Shown in pieces: positions 9,880-20,198 of a stretch of 64,000 bases of DNA (its first letter is position 1; every line of letters starts with the position of its first letter). This DNA is from Lasiosphaeris hirsuta (lineage: Eukaryota; Ascomycota; Sordariomycetes; Sordariales; Lasiosphaeriaceae): contig JAUKUA010000004.1 of NCBI GenBank assembly GCA_030549175.1, positions 5,704,001-5,768,000 of the forward strand. The letters run 5' to 3'. The position numbers and the translations under genes were made by a program. The notes beneath the pieces are model-generated. The model was not told the origin of the DNA and searched no databases. It saw only the letters and a program-made list of their open reading frames with translations.

Positions 9880-11266
9880 CTAATACTTCATCTTACTAGG
9901 AATAAGATGTATCTGCGCCGCAATGTCCCCGTCCAGGCCAAGTAGGTTGTGAATCCACTCAAGAATGACAAACGAGGCCTCGGGCTCGCCCATGTGCTTC
10001 CGATCCGTGATGACCCTCGAGAGCTTCGGGCTACCGTGTTCAATAGCCACATACAAATCCTCAATAGGAAAAATCTCATCCTCCTTACCGTTAACCAGTA
10101 GAATCTGCACGTTTGTCTTCTTGTCTAATGTCCCGTCGTTCACCAAGGAGAACTTGCCCGCCTCCCGCATAAATAACTCTAGGTCAGAATACCCCCATTT
10201 CCACGCCAAACTATCGGCTTCATCAAAAACAAACTCGAGTTCGTTAACCCGCTCCAGCCACGCGCGGTCAAACATATGGTGACATCCACCACCCTGGCTC
10301 ACGCTCCCTAGTAGCCGGCCGGAATGTGTATGCGCGATGCGTAACGCGTAGTACCCGCCAGTTGAGAGTCCCAAGACGATGATCTTGGTGCTATCAATCT
10401 CGGGCTGCGAATCGAGCCAGTCCAGCATTGACGACCACTGCCTGTCGGGCGACGTCGGGTCAGCCGCGCGCGCCGGCGAGTCCCCCGTGCCGGGGATCTC
10501 AACCACGACGGTAGCGACGTGCTTTTCGAGCCATCCGCGCTGCCATACAGCCAAGTCGGTGCGGAGACCGTCAAGGCCACAGAAGATGAGTACCAGTGGA
10601 TGGGGATTTTGCGCGGAAGCGCCCGGTGGTAGGAGATAGTTAACGGGGATAACTGTACCCTCGCTGTCGAGAGCGTGGGTATGCGGGATGAGGACTTCGC
10701 GGATGGGTTGCTCCATCAGCGCGGCGCCGCGGTAGAATGCGTCCTTGTTCCTGCGCCAGGCTTTCCGCTGCTGCTCCGTGCGAATGGCGGGGAAGCGTGC
10801 GATGCGAAACACGGCAGATGCGCGGAGGTAGTACTCCGAGGCCTTTTCTTTCTCGCCCGCAGTCTCGGCCGTCATGGCGATGCTGAGAAGCTCCTCGGCC
10901 TTGGGGAAGAACATGAGGGCGTATTCGTCCTGCGGCGGTTAACACAACCCCCAAGTGGAGATGAGCGAGGCATGGGGAAGATAGATACCCAGTTGTAGGG
11001 CTCCGCCAGTCCTTTCTTGATGATGGCTTGGGCGATGGGTTCAAAGTCTTGTATACACCCAAACATGAAGGGGTAAAGCCCCATCTTGCACTTTATGGCT
11101 CGACATCAGCATAGTGCGGGAGGTGGGGGATGGCCACGACTAGAAATGTCCAATAGGAAACACTTACAGGGGCACGCCATTTTGTTTCCCAAAGCTTTTC
11201 AAACGATTCGTGGTGAACAGCCTTCTTCAAAAGCGCGTCGCCGATGTGGTACTGCTTTGCCGCCAT
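9880..11266 (-). CDS. Alpha/beta-hydrolase of the Ayg1/FrsA type
   Basis: Three exons encode 416 aa: 11168-11266, 10989-11090 and 9880-10929, with introns of 77 and 59 nt. The N-terminal cap region has LWETKWRAP, CKMGLYPFMFGCIQDFEP and YYLRASAVFRIARFP, the pattern of Ayg1-type enzymes. The hydrolase core has the nucleophile elbow GLSTGG (Ser256), an acid at Asp351 (GKEDE) and a His at 379 (RKHMGEPEA), forming a plausible catalytic triad. Ayg1 in Aspergillus shortens a heptaketide in DHN-melanin synthesis, and relatives cleave C-C or ester bonds in polyketide or toxin pathways. No PKS lies in this window, so the substrate is unknown. It is the first of the four-gene minus-strand series. Confidence 0.88.
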
Positions 11267-12842
11267 GTTTTCTTACCTCCGGCTTTCTACCAACCAAGTG
11301 TGGCATGCACGATTGAGTCTAGCCGTGTGATTTGGAGCGTGGTAGAAGTTTGAGCCAAAAGAAGGGGAAGTCGAGAACTCAACTGCTCGAACCAACAATT
11401 CAATCCTTATTCCACAACCGTGATTTAATACCTCCAGTTGTACATATATCCGGGAGTCTCGGCTCATTGAAAACGAATCCTTCTAAATGACGTACGGTGT
11501 CCGAATGCGAGGTCGGACTCGAACAACCGTTCATCAATAATCAATGGACCACGGTCGGACCACGAAACGGACCGCGAGATGCCGAGGTCATCTCAAATGA
11601 TACTCTGGCACTTGCCTATCAAGGCTTGCTAGTACTGCACGGAGCTTACCAACATTTGCACCGCTATTATTGACTTGGCTTGGGTTGGCTTGGCTTAGGC
11701 TAAGCGCCGAGCACAGGTAAATAGTCTAGATGTGCGGAACATTTAGGTTGGACATCCAGCGCTCGTACCTTGCACGTTTGTAAACATGCCAGTACAGTGT
11801 ACGGTACTCTCTAGCAAAGGACACCCTATTACAGCACTAAAACCTTTCAAATATTACCTTACTCGCCTTAGCTTTTGGGAGTTGTACAGGTAACTACTCC
11901 CGTCGCACTTGATGAACCTACCCCAACTAACTCTCAGGCCAGGTGGTCAAGCGCGCTCCGTCAAGCAACCACGTTTCCCGCTACCTCGATGCTCCCTCGT
12001 CATGGGCTTCTATGGCCCGTCAGAAGGGTTGAGCCCGCCTTGGCCCATCAAGTGGGCGGACGGGGTGTTTGCTAGGGGGATGCTGCGGGGGGTTACAATT
12101 TCGCTAAAAACGGCTAGCGACTCTTAGGGACATGGCTTTTAGGTTGGTGCGCGATTCGACAACTTTGTCAAGTCATCCCCATCGAGTAAGACTATGCCAT
12201 TCACCTTTGGTTCACAAGGATCAAATCTCACCATACTAAGGCTGCATTCGTGTTTTGATTCCGAGCGTGAGTCCGAGGCCGCCAATCGCCACTCAGTTCA
12301 GAGTGTTATCACCTGAATGCTTGGCGGGAAAGGCGAGTCCCCTTTATGCGGAACGCCTAGGGACTGACAATGCAAAACAACGATTCTCAGCGTTTCAAGA
12401 AGCCTTTTATAGCAGATAATCCTCAATAAACACAACAAACATTATTCTCTTGTGGAAAAAAAATATCTACTACCCCTAGAGATTCCTGTTTAGTCCCTGC
12501 AAATTTTGTACCGAACCTCGATCATGAAGCCCCGGATCTTATCCGAGTCCTAAATGCTACGGTCCACATTAGAGAAAACGATGTGACATAGTAGGATCCA
12601 ACTTGTACTTATGCGTCCACGCCAAATCCGGAGTAATATGCGAAGTATCAAGGAAGAAAGGCGCAGTCGATACTTCGCGGCACAGCATAGCGAAAACGAT
12701 AGGATTTCCGCCTACGCACCCTGTCTATAATAGACTGTCTCGTCCGCTCTTTGGCTACTCATATAGTTTAACTCTCATGGTTCGCACTGCATCCAAAGCA
12801 AAGTTCCTATCCAAAGCAGCACTCCCACGAATTATACTCAGT
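11267..12842. other. Intergenic, about 1.6 kb without a supported gene
   Basis: This separates the minus-strand hydrolase from the plus-strand secreted protein and should contain both promoters. It includes a short imperfect TTGGCTTGGG repeat near 11680 and an A-run near 12460. Open frames at 11875-12127 have no recognisable domain. Confidence 0.5.
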
Positions 12843-13258
12843 ATGAAAACCACAATCGCACTCCTCTTCGCTCTTGCCGCGCTGGCCTCAGCGGGTCTCA
12901 GCCCCAACTACGCTTCCAATGCTGTGAACGTGGTCACACGGCAGGAATGTATTTACAATTGTAACTGTAACGACGATAAGGACCCAGACAGCGAATTGCC
13001 CGACCCCGAGACGGCTCCGTGCTGCTCGTCTGCAGGTGGAAGTTTAGGGAGTGGGGGCACAGTATGTCACCCACCTATACCCTTCGCTATTCTTCTTGCG
13101 AATCAGGGGTGAGATCAATGTAGCTAACAAAGTGAAACAACCAGCTCTGCGAAGCCATGCCGCTTGCAACGGCACAGAACTTTGCGAGGTGCTGTGGGCG
13201 GAGTGGGGGCTATACTTGCTTCCAGAGCGGGAAGAGCTGTCCCCCCGTGAACGTTTAG
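12843..13258 (+). CDS. Small secreted cysteine-rich protein (10 Cys), effector-like
   Basis: Two exons, 12843-13061 and 13145-13258, encode 110 aa. The 83-nt intron starts GTATGT and ends GCTAAC...CCAG. The protein starts with a clear signal peptide (MKTTIALLFALAALASA). The mature part has ten cysteines, including CIYNCNC, CC, LC, CC, TC and SC spacings, and ends in SCPPVNV. The upstream in-frame ATGs are ignored because only this one begins a signal peptide. The even cysteine number suggests disulfide bonding in the apoplast or cell wall. There is no homology to a named family that I recognise. Small secreted proteins of this kind are candidate effectors or structural wall proteins. Confidence 0.85.
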
Positions 13259-14149
13259 AGGATAGCGGTCAGAGCGTAGCTAGTTCGCAGCTTTAGTACG
13301 AGGTTGAGCCCTATCATTGGAAATACTGTTTTCGCTGTGAATAAAAGGTCTTTGCCAGTGAAATATTGTCGGAAACTTCATATCTTATCGTATATGACCC
13401 CAACAAAAAGCCGTGAAGCGACACCATACCCGGCGTTTTGAAACATTTAACAGGGTGCGAGTTGCAATCTGGATTGCTTCTCAAGATTGGTGGTTCAATG
13501 GGTGACGACTCAGCTCCAGAGCGCAGGCACACCGCGGGAACCTTAATCTTGATAACACCCGGAGGCGCAAGGTTCGGCGCCGGCGCCACCATAATAACTA
13601 GACTTTGTTGAATGCCGTCAAGCATCCCAAAAAAGAAGCCGTGTGGCAGGGCCATACCCAGCGCTACAGAAACTGTATACATATGATAGCTATGTTTGGG
13701 GTACTGTTGGTAGTGGCTATTAGCTCACTTCATGGATTGAGATATATTTCAAACACTGCAGAAGGTAGCTCCGGTTGTTTCTCTCTCGATATTGAAACAT
13801 AAGGTTCAGAAGACTAAAATACAGTCACTGTGTGGATCTTCAACCACAGCATCTCGGGTGTAAAACCAGCTCTAAGGTCATTAAGTCACGACGGCCACGC
13901 AATTTGGACGTCTGTTCATGCTTATAAGAAAACGGCGCTACGGCTGCAGGTGCCGTTAGCGGAGAACAAAATGCTCCATACCCCATTAGGGTGTTGTTAA
14001 ATTAGAGGGCTAGCTTCTTCTGCCTACAATAAAACGGCCCCACTGTCGAAGCCTTTTCCAAAAAAAAAAAAAAAAATTGTGTTTTTTTGTCAACACTCCA
14101 TCCGACGTTTCTAACTTAGCCACCAGTTGAGCACAATCAATTCCGCCGC
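13259..14149. other. Intergenic, nothing convincing
   Basis: Convergent 3' flanks of the secreted protein and cupredoxin genes. It contains an A-run near 14060 and some open frames on both strands without domain or splice support. Confidence 0.5.
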
Positions 14150-14655
14150 TCAAGGAGCGGTTTCAAACTTCCCTCCATAAACACCACTCGGCTTGACAGC
14201 CGTTTTCCCTTTGGCGGACGTCTTGAGCGCCGTCACTGTCTTGTCCGCAGCAGGGTTGATTGCAGCTACCATGCCGTTGGCACAGTGGGCGCCCACGGAG
14301 CAGTAATAGTAGAGGGGCTCTGTGGTATTGACGACGACCTTGAAGACATTTTTCTGTCGGATACTCATGTGAATCATGATCCATGGAAGTTATGGAAGGG
14401 AGAGCTTACGTTGGTCGCAGAGCCGCTCTGCACGCCGGACGAGAAGCGCTCGCCGGTCGCGCTAGGGGTGCATGGGGCGCCGTAGTCGCCCACCACGGCA
14501 TCGTGGGTGCCACCGACGAAGTAGAACTCGAGAGTGTCGCCCACAGCGGCGGTCACCGAATCTGGAGTGAAGGTCAGACCGCTCTTGCCCACATCAATGC
14601 GGTGGCTGGCGGCGCTGGCCGTTGCAGACAAGGCGATAAGCTGGATGAAACGCAT
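14150..14655 (-). CDS. Secreted cupredoxin (plastocyanin-like) protein
   Basis: Two exons, 14410-14655 and 14150-14353, encode 149 aa, with a 56-nt intron (GTAAGC...CGACAG). A signal peptide covers about residues 1-16. The fold is a single cupredoxin domain of the fungal extracellular serine-rich-protein type. The type-1 copper ligands are visible: His51 in GGTHDAV, Cys100 in YYYCSVGAHC, His105, and Met110 in ANGM. Cys61 and Cys106 could form the usual disulfide. Such proteins bind copper in the wall or outside; many are induced during infection or in culture, but the physiological electron partner is generally unknown. A long Ser/Thr stalk or GPI signal is absent, so it is probably released. 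Confidence 0.92.
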
Positions 14656-17045
14656 TTTGATATGATTGGTGTGGGGGAGGATCGAGAACAGGCCGAACTG
14701 CGAGAGGATGGGATTGTCCTATTTATCAAGTTTTGATACTTGTCATCGCCCCCCTCTTTACTTATATATCGCCGAGACACGGAGCCTCGCAGCTCATGAC
14801 CCAGAGCAGCCCAGAGGTCCGGAGTAATATTGGGTACATGTAATCCGCCACGATCAGCCGGTATATGATTGCATTGAACACAAAGCTAAACTTGGCATTC
14901 TGCAGTGATCGTCGCCCTATCGGTCATAGTAAAGGGAGAAAATCCTAGGCACCGGATATGATACGGCTATTTGCCGCGCGGGGCAGACCCAAATCCGGCC
15001 TTGCTTCTTCTTCCAAGTCGGGCAAAGATCCCGGCGGGTCAGATCTAATCTAATCGATCTAATTGCCCGACGATATCGTCCAGAGTAGGTAGGCGGTACC
15101 TGGATTTCTACCTGCCAATGGGTTTGAGCCGGCAATGCCCACCCCGGCAAACACCAACTTGTCGAGACTGGGCATGATATTTAACGCGCTTTGGCAAAGT
15201 GAAGAAGGCTAGGAATAGGTGTATAATAATAATAATCATTCGATCAATAAATTGGTGGCTCTTCTCAATTCGAGCTTTTATATACCCAACAATGTAATGA
15301 GCTAGAAGGGTAGATGATAGGCATGACATTTTGCTGTTTCCTGGGGAATGTATTTAGGTTGGTAGAATGCAGAAGGATCTTGTGTCAAATGATTCACCTT
15401 GAACCTTTCCCAGTTTCTCAAGCAGACTTGGTCGCAAAAAGGAGCATAGCGTAGACTCAACCCAGTGCTCAGAACAGGCCAGAGAGGAATCGTCGTTTAT
15501 AGGGGGTTGGTTGCTGCAGGTACCCGGAACAGGTCGGGGGCCGAGTCGGCTTGTCCTTCACCTCCCGGGTTTCCCAGTTGCCCGTTTCTGATCTCATTAT
15601 ATGCATATGACGCGAAGCAAACCGAGATCACACCTATACAATATGAACTCGACTTCCCTTTCAAGTACAGCAACTTCGTCAACCGCCTCTCCCTTCCCGC
15701 CGATCTACTTTCGGGTGGCGTTGGAGATGCCGGTGAAGGACCCGGGCCTGAGCAGCAGCCAAGCTGCGTCCCCATTCTAGCAGGGATGAGGGAGTTCCTA
15801 CTACGGCTTAGCAATCCGGATGCCGAGGGCATGCACTAAGAAACGCGGGTGCAGAACGAAGTCGCCATCCTTGCTCTGGCGACTGCTCTCCGCCACATCG
15901 AGCCCATGACAAGCGTCGGTTCCGGACCTTGGTCTTCTCTCTAGGATTCGTACTTGGGCCGACAGAAGGTGGCACTCGCCAATGCGGACAAGAACCCGCA
16001 CCTAGAAACTGGAATCGCCAGGTCTTGGTCCAACCGTCTGGAGCCCTCCGGGAATTTACACCACTGATGACGCAGTGAGCAATTAGCAGCGTTTTTCCAG
16101 CTTATTTCGTGGTATTTTCCTGCCTTGGCAAACAACACGTCAACGCAGCTACCCTAACGAAGATTTCCTTTCGCCTCCTTTTGCTACAACCTCACCCCAC
16201 CTCGACTGCTTCTTAGAAGGCGTAGTAGATTAAATGTTTTTGTTTTAAAACCATTTATTACAAAAATTATCTTGTTAACTACTAAAGAACAGGGTGTAAC
16301 GTAATGTTCAGGAAAAATCTCACAGGGTCTTAAAAACAGTTAGATTATTTTAATTTGCTTTATAAAAAAAAAGGATAGTCTGCTCTATTTACATTGAGGG
16401 CTCGGGGAGTCGAGGACATGATTTGCCGTGATGCACGCGGGGACGGGGCTGGTGTAGGAGGGTGAGGTGGTTTTGGTGTTTCAGAGGACGAAGGTAGTTA
16501 GGCGCTGATCCGTTCCGACGGATCCTGCTGGACGTAATCCCCGGTCGCGCGGCGACTCGGGGACCATTTTTCAACTCTTCAACCCCGATAACTACCCCAA
16601 GAGCACGCATCCACAACGAACCAATCGCCGAATCGCCGGCACAAGAGTGCTAAGTAGTCCCCGCCCCTTTTACACTAATTTCTGGGCTGAGGGATGCTAG
16701 CGTCTGTCTCGACCTCGGCGGTGCATCGGGGCTTTTGCCAGCTTTTGAGCACTAGTGCATCAGTCCCCACTGACCTCCCTCAAAGCTGACCGGCTCGCAG
16801 TATCAATCGGTGCTCGTTGGTCGACTCGACTGGCCAACCCCTGCATCAATGGTTGCTCGAGGCTTGGCCGCCGTGCAACGTCGGAGGCGCGTCCCACCCC
16901 CAGTTTTGTGGCCCCTTAACTTTTAGCCTCAGAGACTTGGCATCCCCGAAGGATGCTGTGCGTCGCGAATCTTTTGACCTTCTCCGATCCTCTCGCGACG
17001 TCAGGTTGACCGCCATTCCTCCTCACCAACGCCAAACACGCCATC
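14656..17045. other. Intergenic, about 2.4 kb, with an AT-rich patch
   Basis: No gene could be supported. A (TAA)n microsatellite lies near 15225. The stretch 16215-16375 is strikingly AT-rich compared with its surroundings and may be a mutated repeat remnant. Overlapping open frames at 15465-15839 on both strands have no recognisable product. Confidence 0.45.
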
Positions 17046-17910
17046 ATGGCGGCATCACCGTCAGGTTTTGCCCTTCGACTTAACGGTTCTTCCTGTCTGG
17101 GCCAAGAGGTCGACTGCGGGACGACGCTGCCGCCGTATCGCGTCTGCTGTCCCGAGAGCTCATTTTGTCCGAGCCAGTACAACGTGAATGTGAGTTTCCA
17201 CGTCGCGACGCGATTCTCCACGTCCAGGATCGCTGACCTGGCGCCAGTGTTGCCCGTCAGCCGCCAACTGCACCGCAGCCTTGGTGCAACAGCCGCGCTG
17301 CGCCAACGCGACATGGGATCTGTATGACAACAACGGCTTCTTCTGCTGCCTCAAGGGTCTCTTTGGCTATGCTGCGCGAGAGACCGACAGCAACGGGTGC
17401 GGATCAGAGGGCTATATCCTCAAAAGCGGCGAGGTACGACTGCCGCTGATTCGGGCTGGCGAGGGTAAGTCTACTCATGGTGTTGCGAGATCGAGTCCGG
17501 TTGACTGAAATGCTCATCAAGGACCAACCAATACACCGTCGTCAAGCACGACAGCTTCTTCCCAGGCGACGAGTTCCACCCCAGCGCCATCTTCCTCATC
17601 AACCACACCACCAACCCCGGCGACGGGCGACGGCGACTCGAGCTCCGGTAGCAAGATCGGCATCGGCGTTGGCGTCGCCGTTGGTGTACTTGCTCTCATC
17701 CTTGTTGCCTGGCTAGCGTACTGGCTCCGCAACAAGAAGAAGAAGAAGAGCGCGAGATCCGAATTGCCAGACACAGTCCCGATGACGGATCCTCACCAAG
17801 ACACCAAGTATCATACGCCATATCACCCAGAGCTGGAAGCACGACAGACTCCTGTTGAAATGTCGGCGTATAGGGAGCAGCCGGCTGAATTGGACGGCCA
17901 CTATCGTTAG
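17046..17910 (+). CDS. Single-pass membrane protein with cysteine-rich ectodomain
   Basis: Three exons, 17046-17189, 17248-17464 and 17522-17910, encode 249 aa, with introns of 58 and 57 nt. The N-terminal 120 residues have many cysteines (DCGTT, VCCPESSFC, CCPSAANC, RC, FCC, GC) and several N-glycosylation sites. A Ser/Thr/Pro stalk (about 122-163) follows. A transmembrane helix (166-189) with a Gly-rich start is followed by a KKKKK stop-transfer and a 54-residue cytoplasmic tail with several Tyr. A conventional signal peptide is not evident, so the helix may act as the anchor, or the start could lie further upstream. The layout resembles WSC- or Mid2-like surface sensors. The family is common among fungal hypotheticals but has no assigned function. 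Confidence 0.82.
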
Positions 17911-18818
17911 GAAGCCCAGAGGTTTCTGCGATGGGAGATTTCCGAAGGGCAGGCGGAACCAGTTAAGCCTTGAGCTGCTGGATAGCTGCCGGAATAGCTG
18001 TCGAACAGTACTGAAAGGCTGCATCATCGGTGCGGCGGACCTTGTCGAGAACAACTTGCCCGCGTTCCTGGTGGATTTGTGATGCATAAGTCCAAGTTCG
18101 TGGTTATTGAAAGCTTATGCCCTCGATACTTCCGCAGCTGACTAACCATGGATAGACTTTAGGGATAAGTCTGATGTAAGGTCTTTGAGTGATGGGGAGT
18201 GAAGACTGCAACATAACATTTCTCGCCTCGAGGTGCAGGCATGTACCCCAAGGGCCATTGGTGCGTCGGCATTCTGAGGCAGATGAGCAGACGCTGTGTC
18301 TTCGGTTGCCATGGCGCTGGAACTGCGGCTGCTGGCGGCACTGGCGTCGCTTGGTTGCCATAATTGGTACGGAAATAGCTGCCAGAATAGCCACCAGAAT
18401 TCTATCTTGTTCCGGTGTAACGGAGCAACAAAACAAATAACCGCCGAACCAACTTGATAATATTTTCCCACGAGTGAAAGGTCATCTCTTTTATTCCGGC
18501 AGAAGTTAAAATGAATGCCGCGAACCGACTTGACAATATTTTTGCCTCTTAAGAGATGTGACTCGGGAAAGCAGAAGCTCGCTATCGCAAGCGAGTGCCG
18601 GAACCGCTCCCCGTATTAGGCCGGACTTCCTTACGTGGTCAACTTTTGCATTCACCAAATCTTGTCCCCCTGGCCCCTGCCTTGAATTCCCAAGCATCAC
18701 CGACAGACCCGCGGTCGGCACTTTCCCGCCCCCTTCAGACATAACAACAACAACAACAACAACCTCCCTACGCTACGCTAAGCTTCCACCCCTTAGGCAG
18801 CCTCTACCCCCAGGTTAT
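17911..18818. other. Intergenic between convergent genes
   Basis: No supported gene. A (CAA)n microsatellite lies at about 18743-18763. Related sequence (CCGCGAACCGACTTGACAAT and CCGCCGAACCAACTTGATAA types) occurs twice at 18441-18470 and 18515-18545, a short degenerate direct repeat. Confidence 0.4.
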
Positions 18819-20198
18819 CTAAAGCCCGTCTGCCACAGCCGTCAGCTTAACGGACGACAAGACAAAACAGCCACAATAGCTCACCTTCGCTTGAGACAAT
18901 ATAGGCAAACTCAATCAAGACGGGAACCCAGGCCGTCAGCGAGAGGATTTGACCCAGTGTCCAAACGGTCTCGGGATCGCGCCCTCCGCGACTGCTCGCA
19001 ATGGCACCCCGGAACGCCACAAACGAGGAGAGAACGATACTCTGCCCTAAGAGGGCCAACACAACGACGAAAACCTGTAACACTCTCTCCGCCACCCTAG
19101 GCTCCGTAGTAGTAGGCTGTGCAGACCCGGAGCTGGTGCGTGTGCGCCGCCGTCTGTTCCACCCCAAAACGACCCAAACAGCAAAGGCGATCAAGATTGT
19201 GGGTCCGAAGCCCAACGCGAGGTGGTGAAGCCTGTTCGCGACGTTATCGGCCGTGTCAAAATCATAGCATATTCGGTAGAAGTTGACCCATGTGCCTGTC
19301 TTGACGCCCTTCTGGCTGTTGGTGATGCCAAGGAGGCAGAAAAGGGGGGCTAGGAACAGGGAGGGGATGAAGAAGTAGCGAGACTTATATTGGCACCATT
19401 CCCACGAGATAAACTCGAGTATCATGAAAGACAGGGAGAAGGACGTCGCCGCGTATGTGCCTGTGGAGATGGAGTGGCTGCTGTACGAGCTATCGGATGA
19501 GGCTATGGCGACTGAGATGCACAGAGCCAGGGCCAGGGCTCTCGCAAACTCAACGTTGAGTCGAATGCAAGCCTTGATTGAGTTCAAAATGTGGTAGTAG
19601 ATTGGTCGTGGCGGCTGTTGTGCGTTGATCGAGGGGGGCAGTTGTGCATCGGTTGAGGGGGGGCAATGCGGTCGGCGACGAAGAGTGCGACGTATATGGC
19701 GGTCACCGCCATTTGGATGTACAACGCTGACATGATCTAGTGCAAGGTATGTCGATGGGATCAGCAGCTAGAGGTGGTGGGGGAAGGGAGGCGAAGAGGG
19801 AGCAGGAGCTGTTGGGCAGGTAATCACAAGCCCTTAAGTAGAGGTCATCCGCTCACCCCTATTCCCGAGGCATCAGGCTCTCCATTCCATTCCAACAGTG
19901 GGCAGATATAGGCCTTGCATGCTGCGGTAGCAAGGTCAATTTGTTTCTGTGGTAAGGGGTTGGCGAGAAACCAGTGAAGTAGGGCGGCTTGAAGCTCCAC
20001 CGTGGCAATACCCGTCGTGTTGACCTTGGGTGGGACGGAATCCTGCAAATAGTTGACAGTATTTGTGATACTGGGCCCATGAGGGTTCTCGAGAAGTTCT
20101 TGGATAAACGGGGCAGTCGAGCTGCAGTGGCCTGAGAGCTCCCACGCGGAGAGAGGTACACTCTTTAGGAGGGAGAGGAGGTTCAGGTTGTCAGACAT
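18819..20198 (-). CDS. Seven-helix membrane protein of unknown function (single-base frameshift)
   Basis: Exons 19857-20198, 18885-19736 and 18819-18829 would give about 401 aa, with introns of 120 and 55 nt. The N-terminus (114 aa) carries Cys25 and an AACKAYICPLLEW segment and ends PDASGIG. Seven hydrophobic helices follow in exon 2. The frame breaks inside a run of seven C (19657-19663, G on the plus strand). Before it the frame reads SALYIQMAVTAIYVALF...RIAPP. After it the reading that continues is TDAQLPP...YYHILNSIK. The summed exons (1205 nt) are one base short of a multiple of three, consistent with one missing C. It is either a sequencing error or a recent pseudogene. The seven-helix topology is visible, but no known receptor family is recognised. 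Confidence 0.75.

Noticed and set aside
15465..15839. Overlapping frames on both strands
   Set aside because: Both are open but neither has a domain, signal peptide or splice support; the coding strand cannot be decided.
18558..19100. Plus-strand open frame of 180 aa
   Set aside because: Antisense to the well-supported seven-helix gene; Arg/Pro/Ser-rich shadow composition.
19613..19704. An intron explaining the frame break in the seven-helix gene
   Set aside because: It would need a weak GTGACC donor and would remove most of the first membrane helix; a missing C is simpler and fits the exon length sum.
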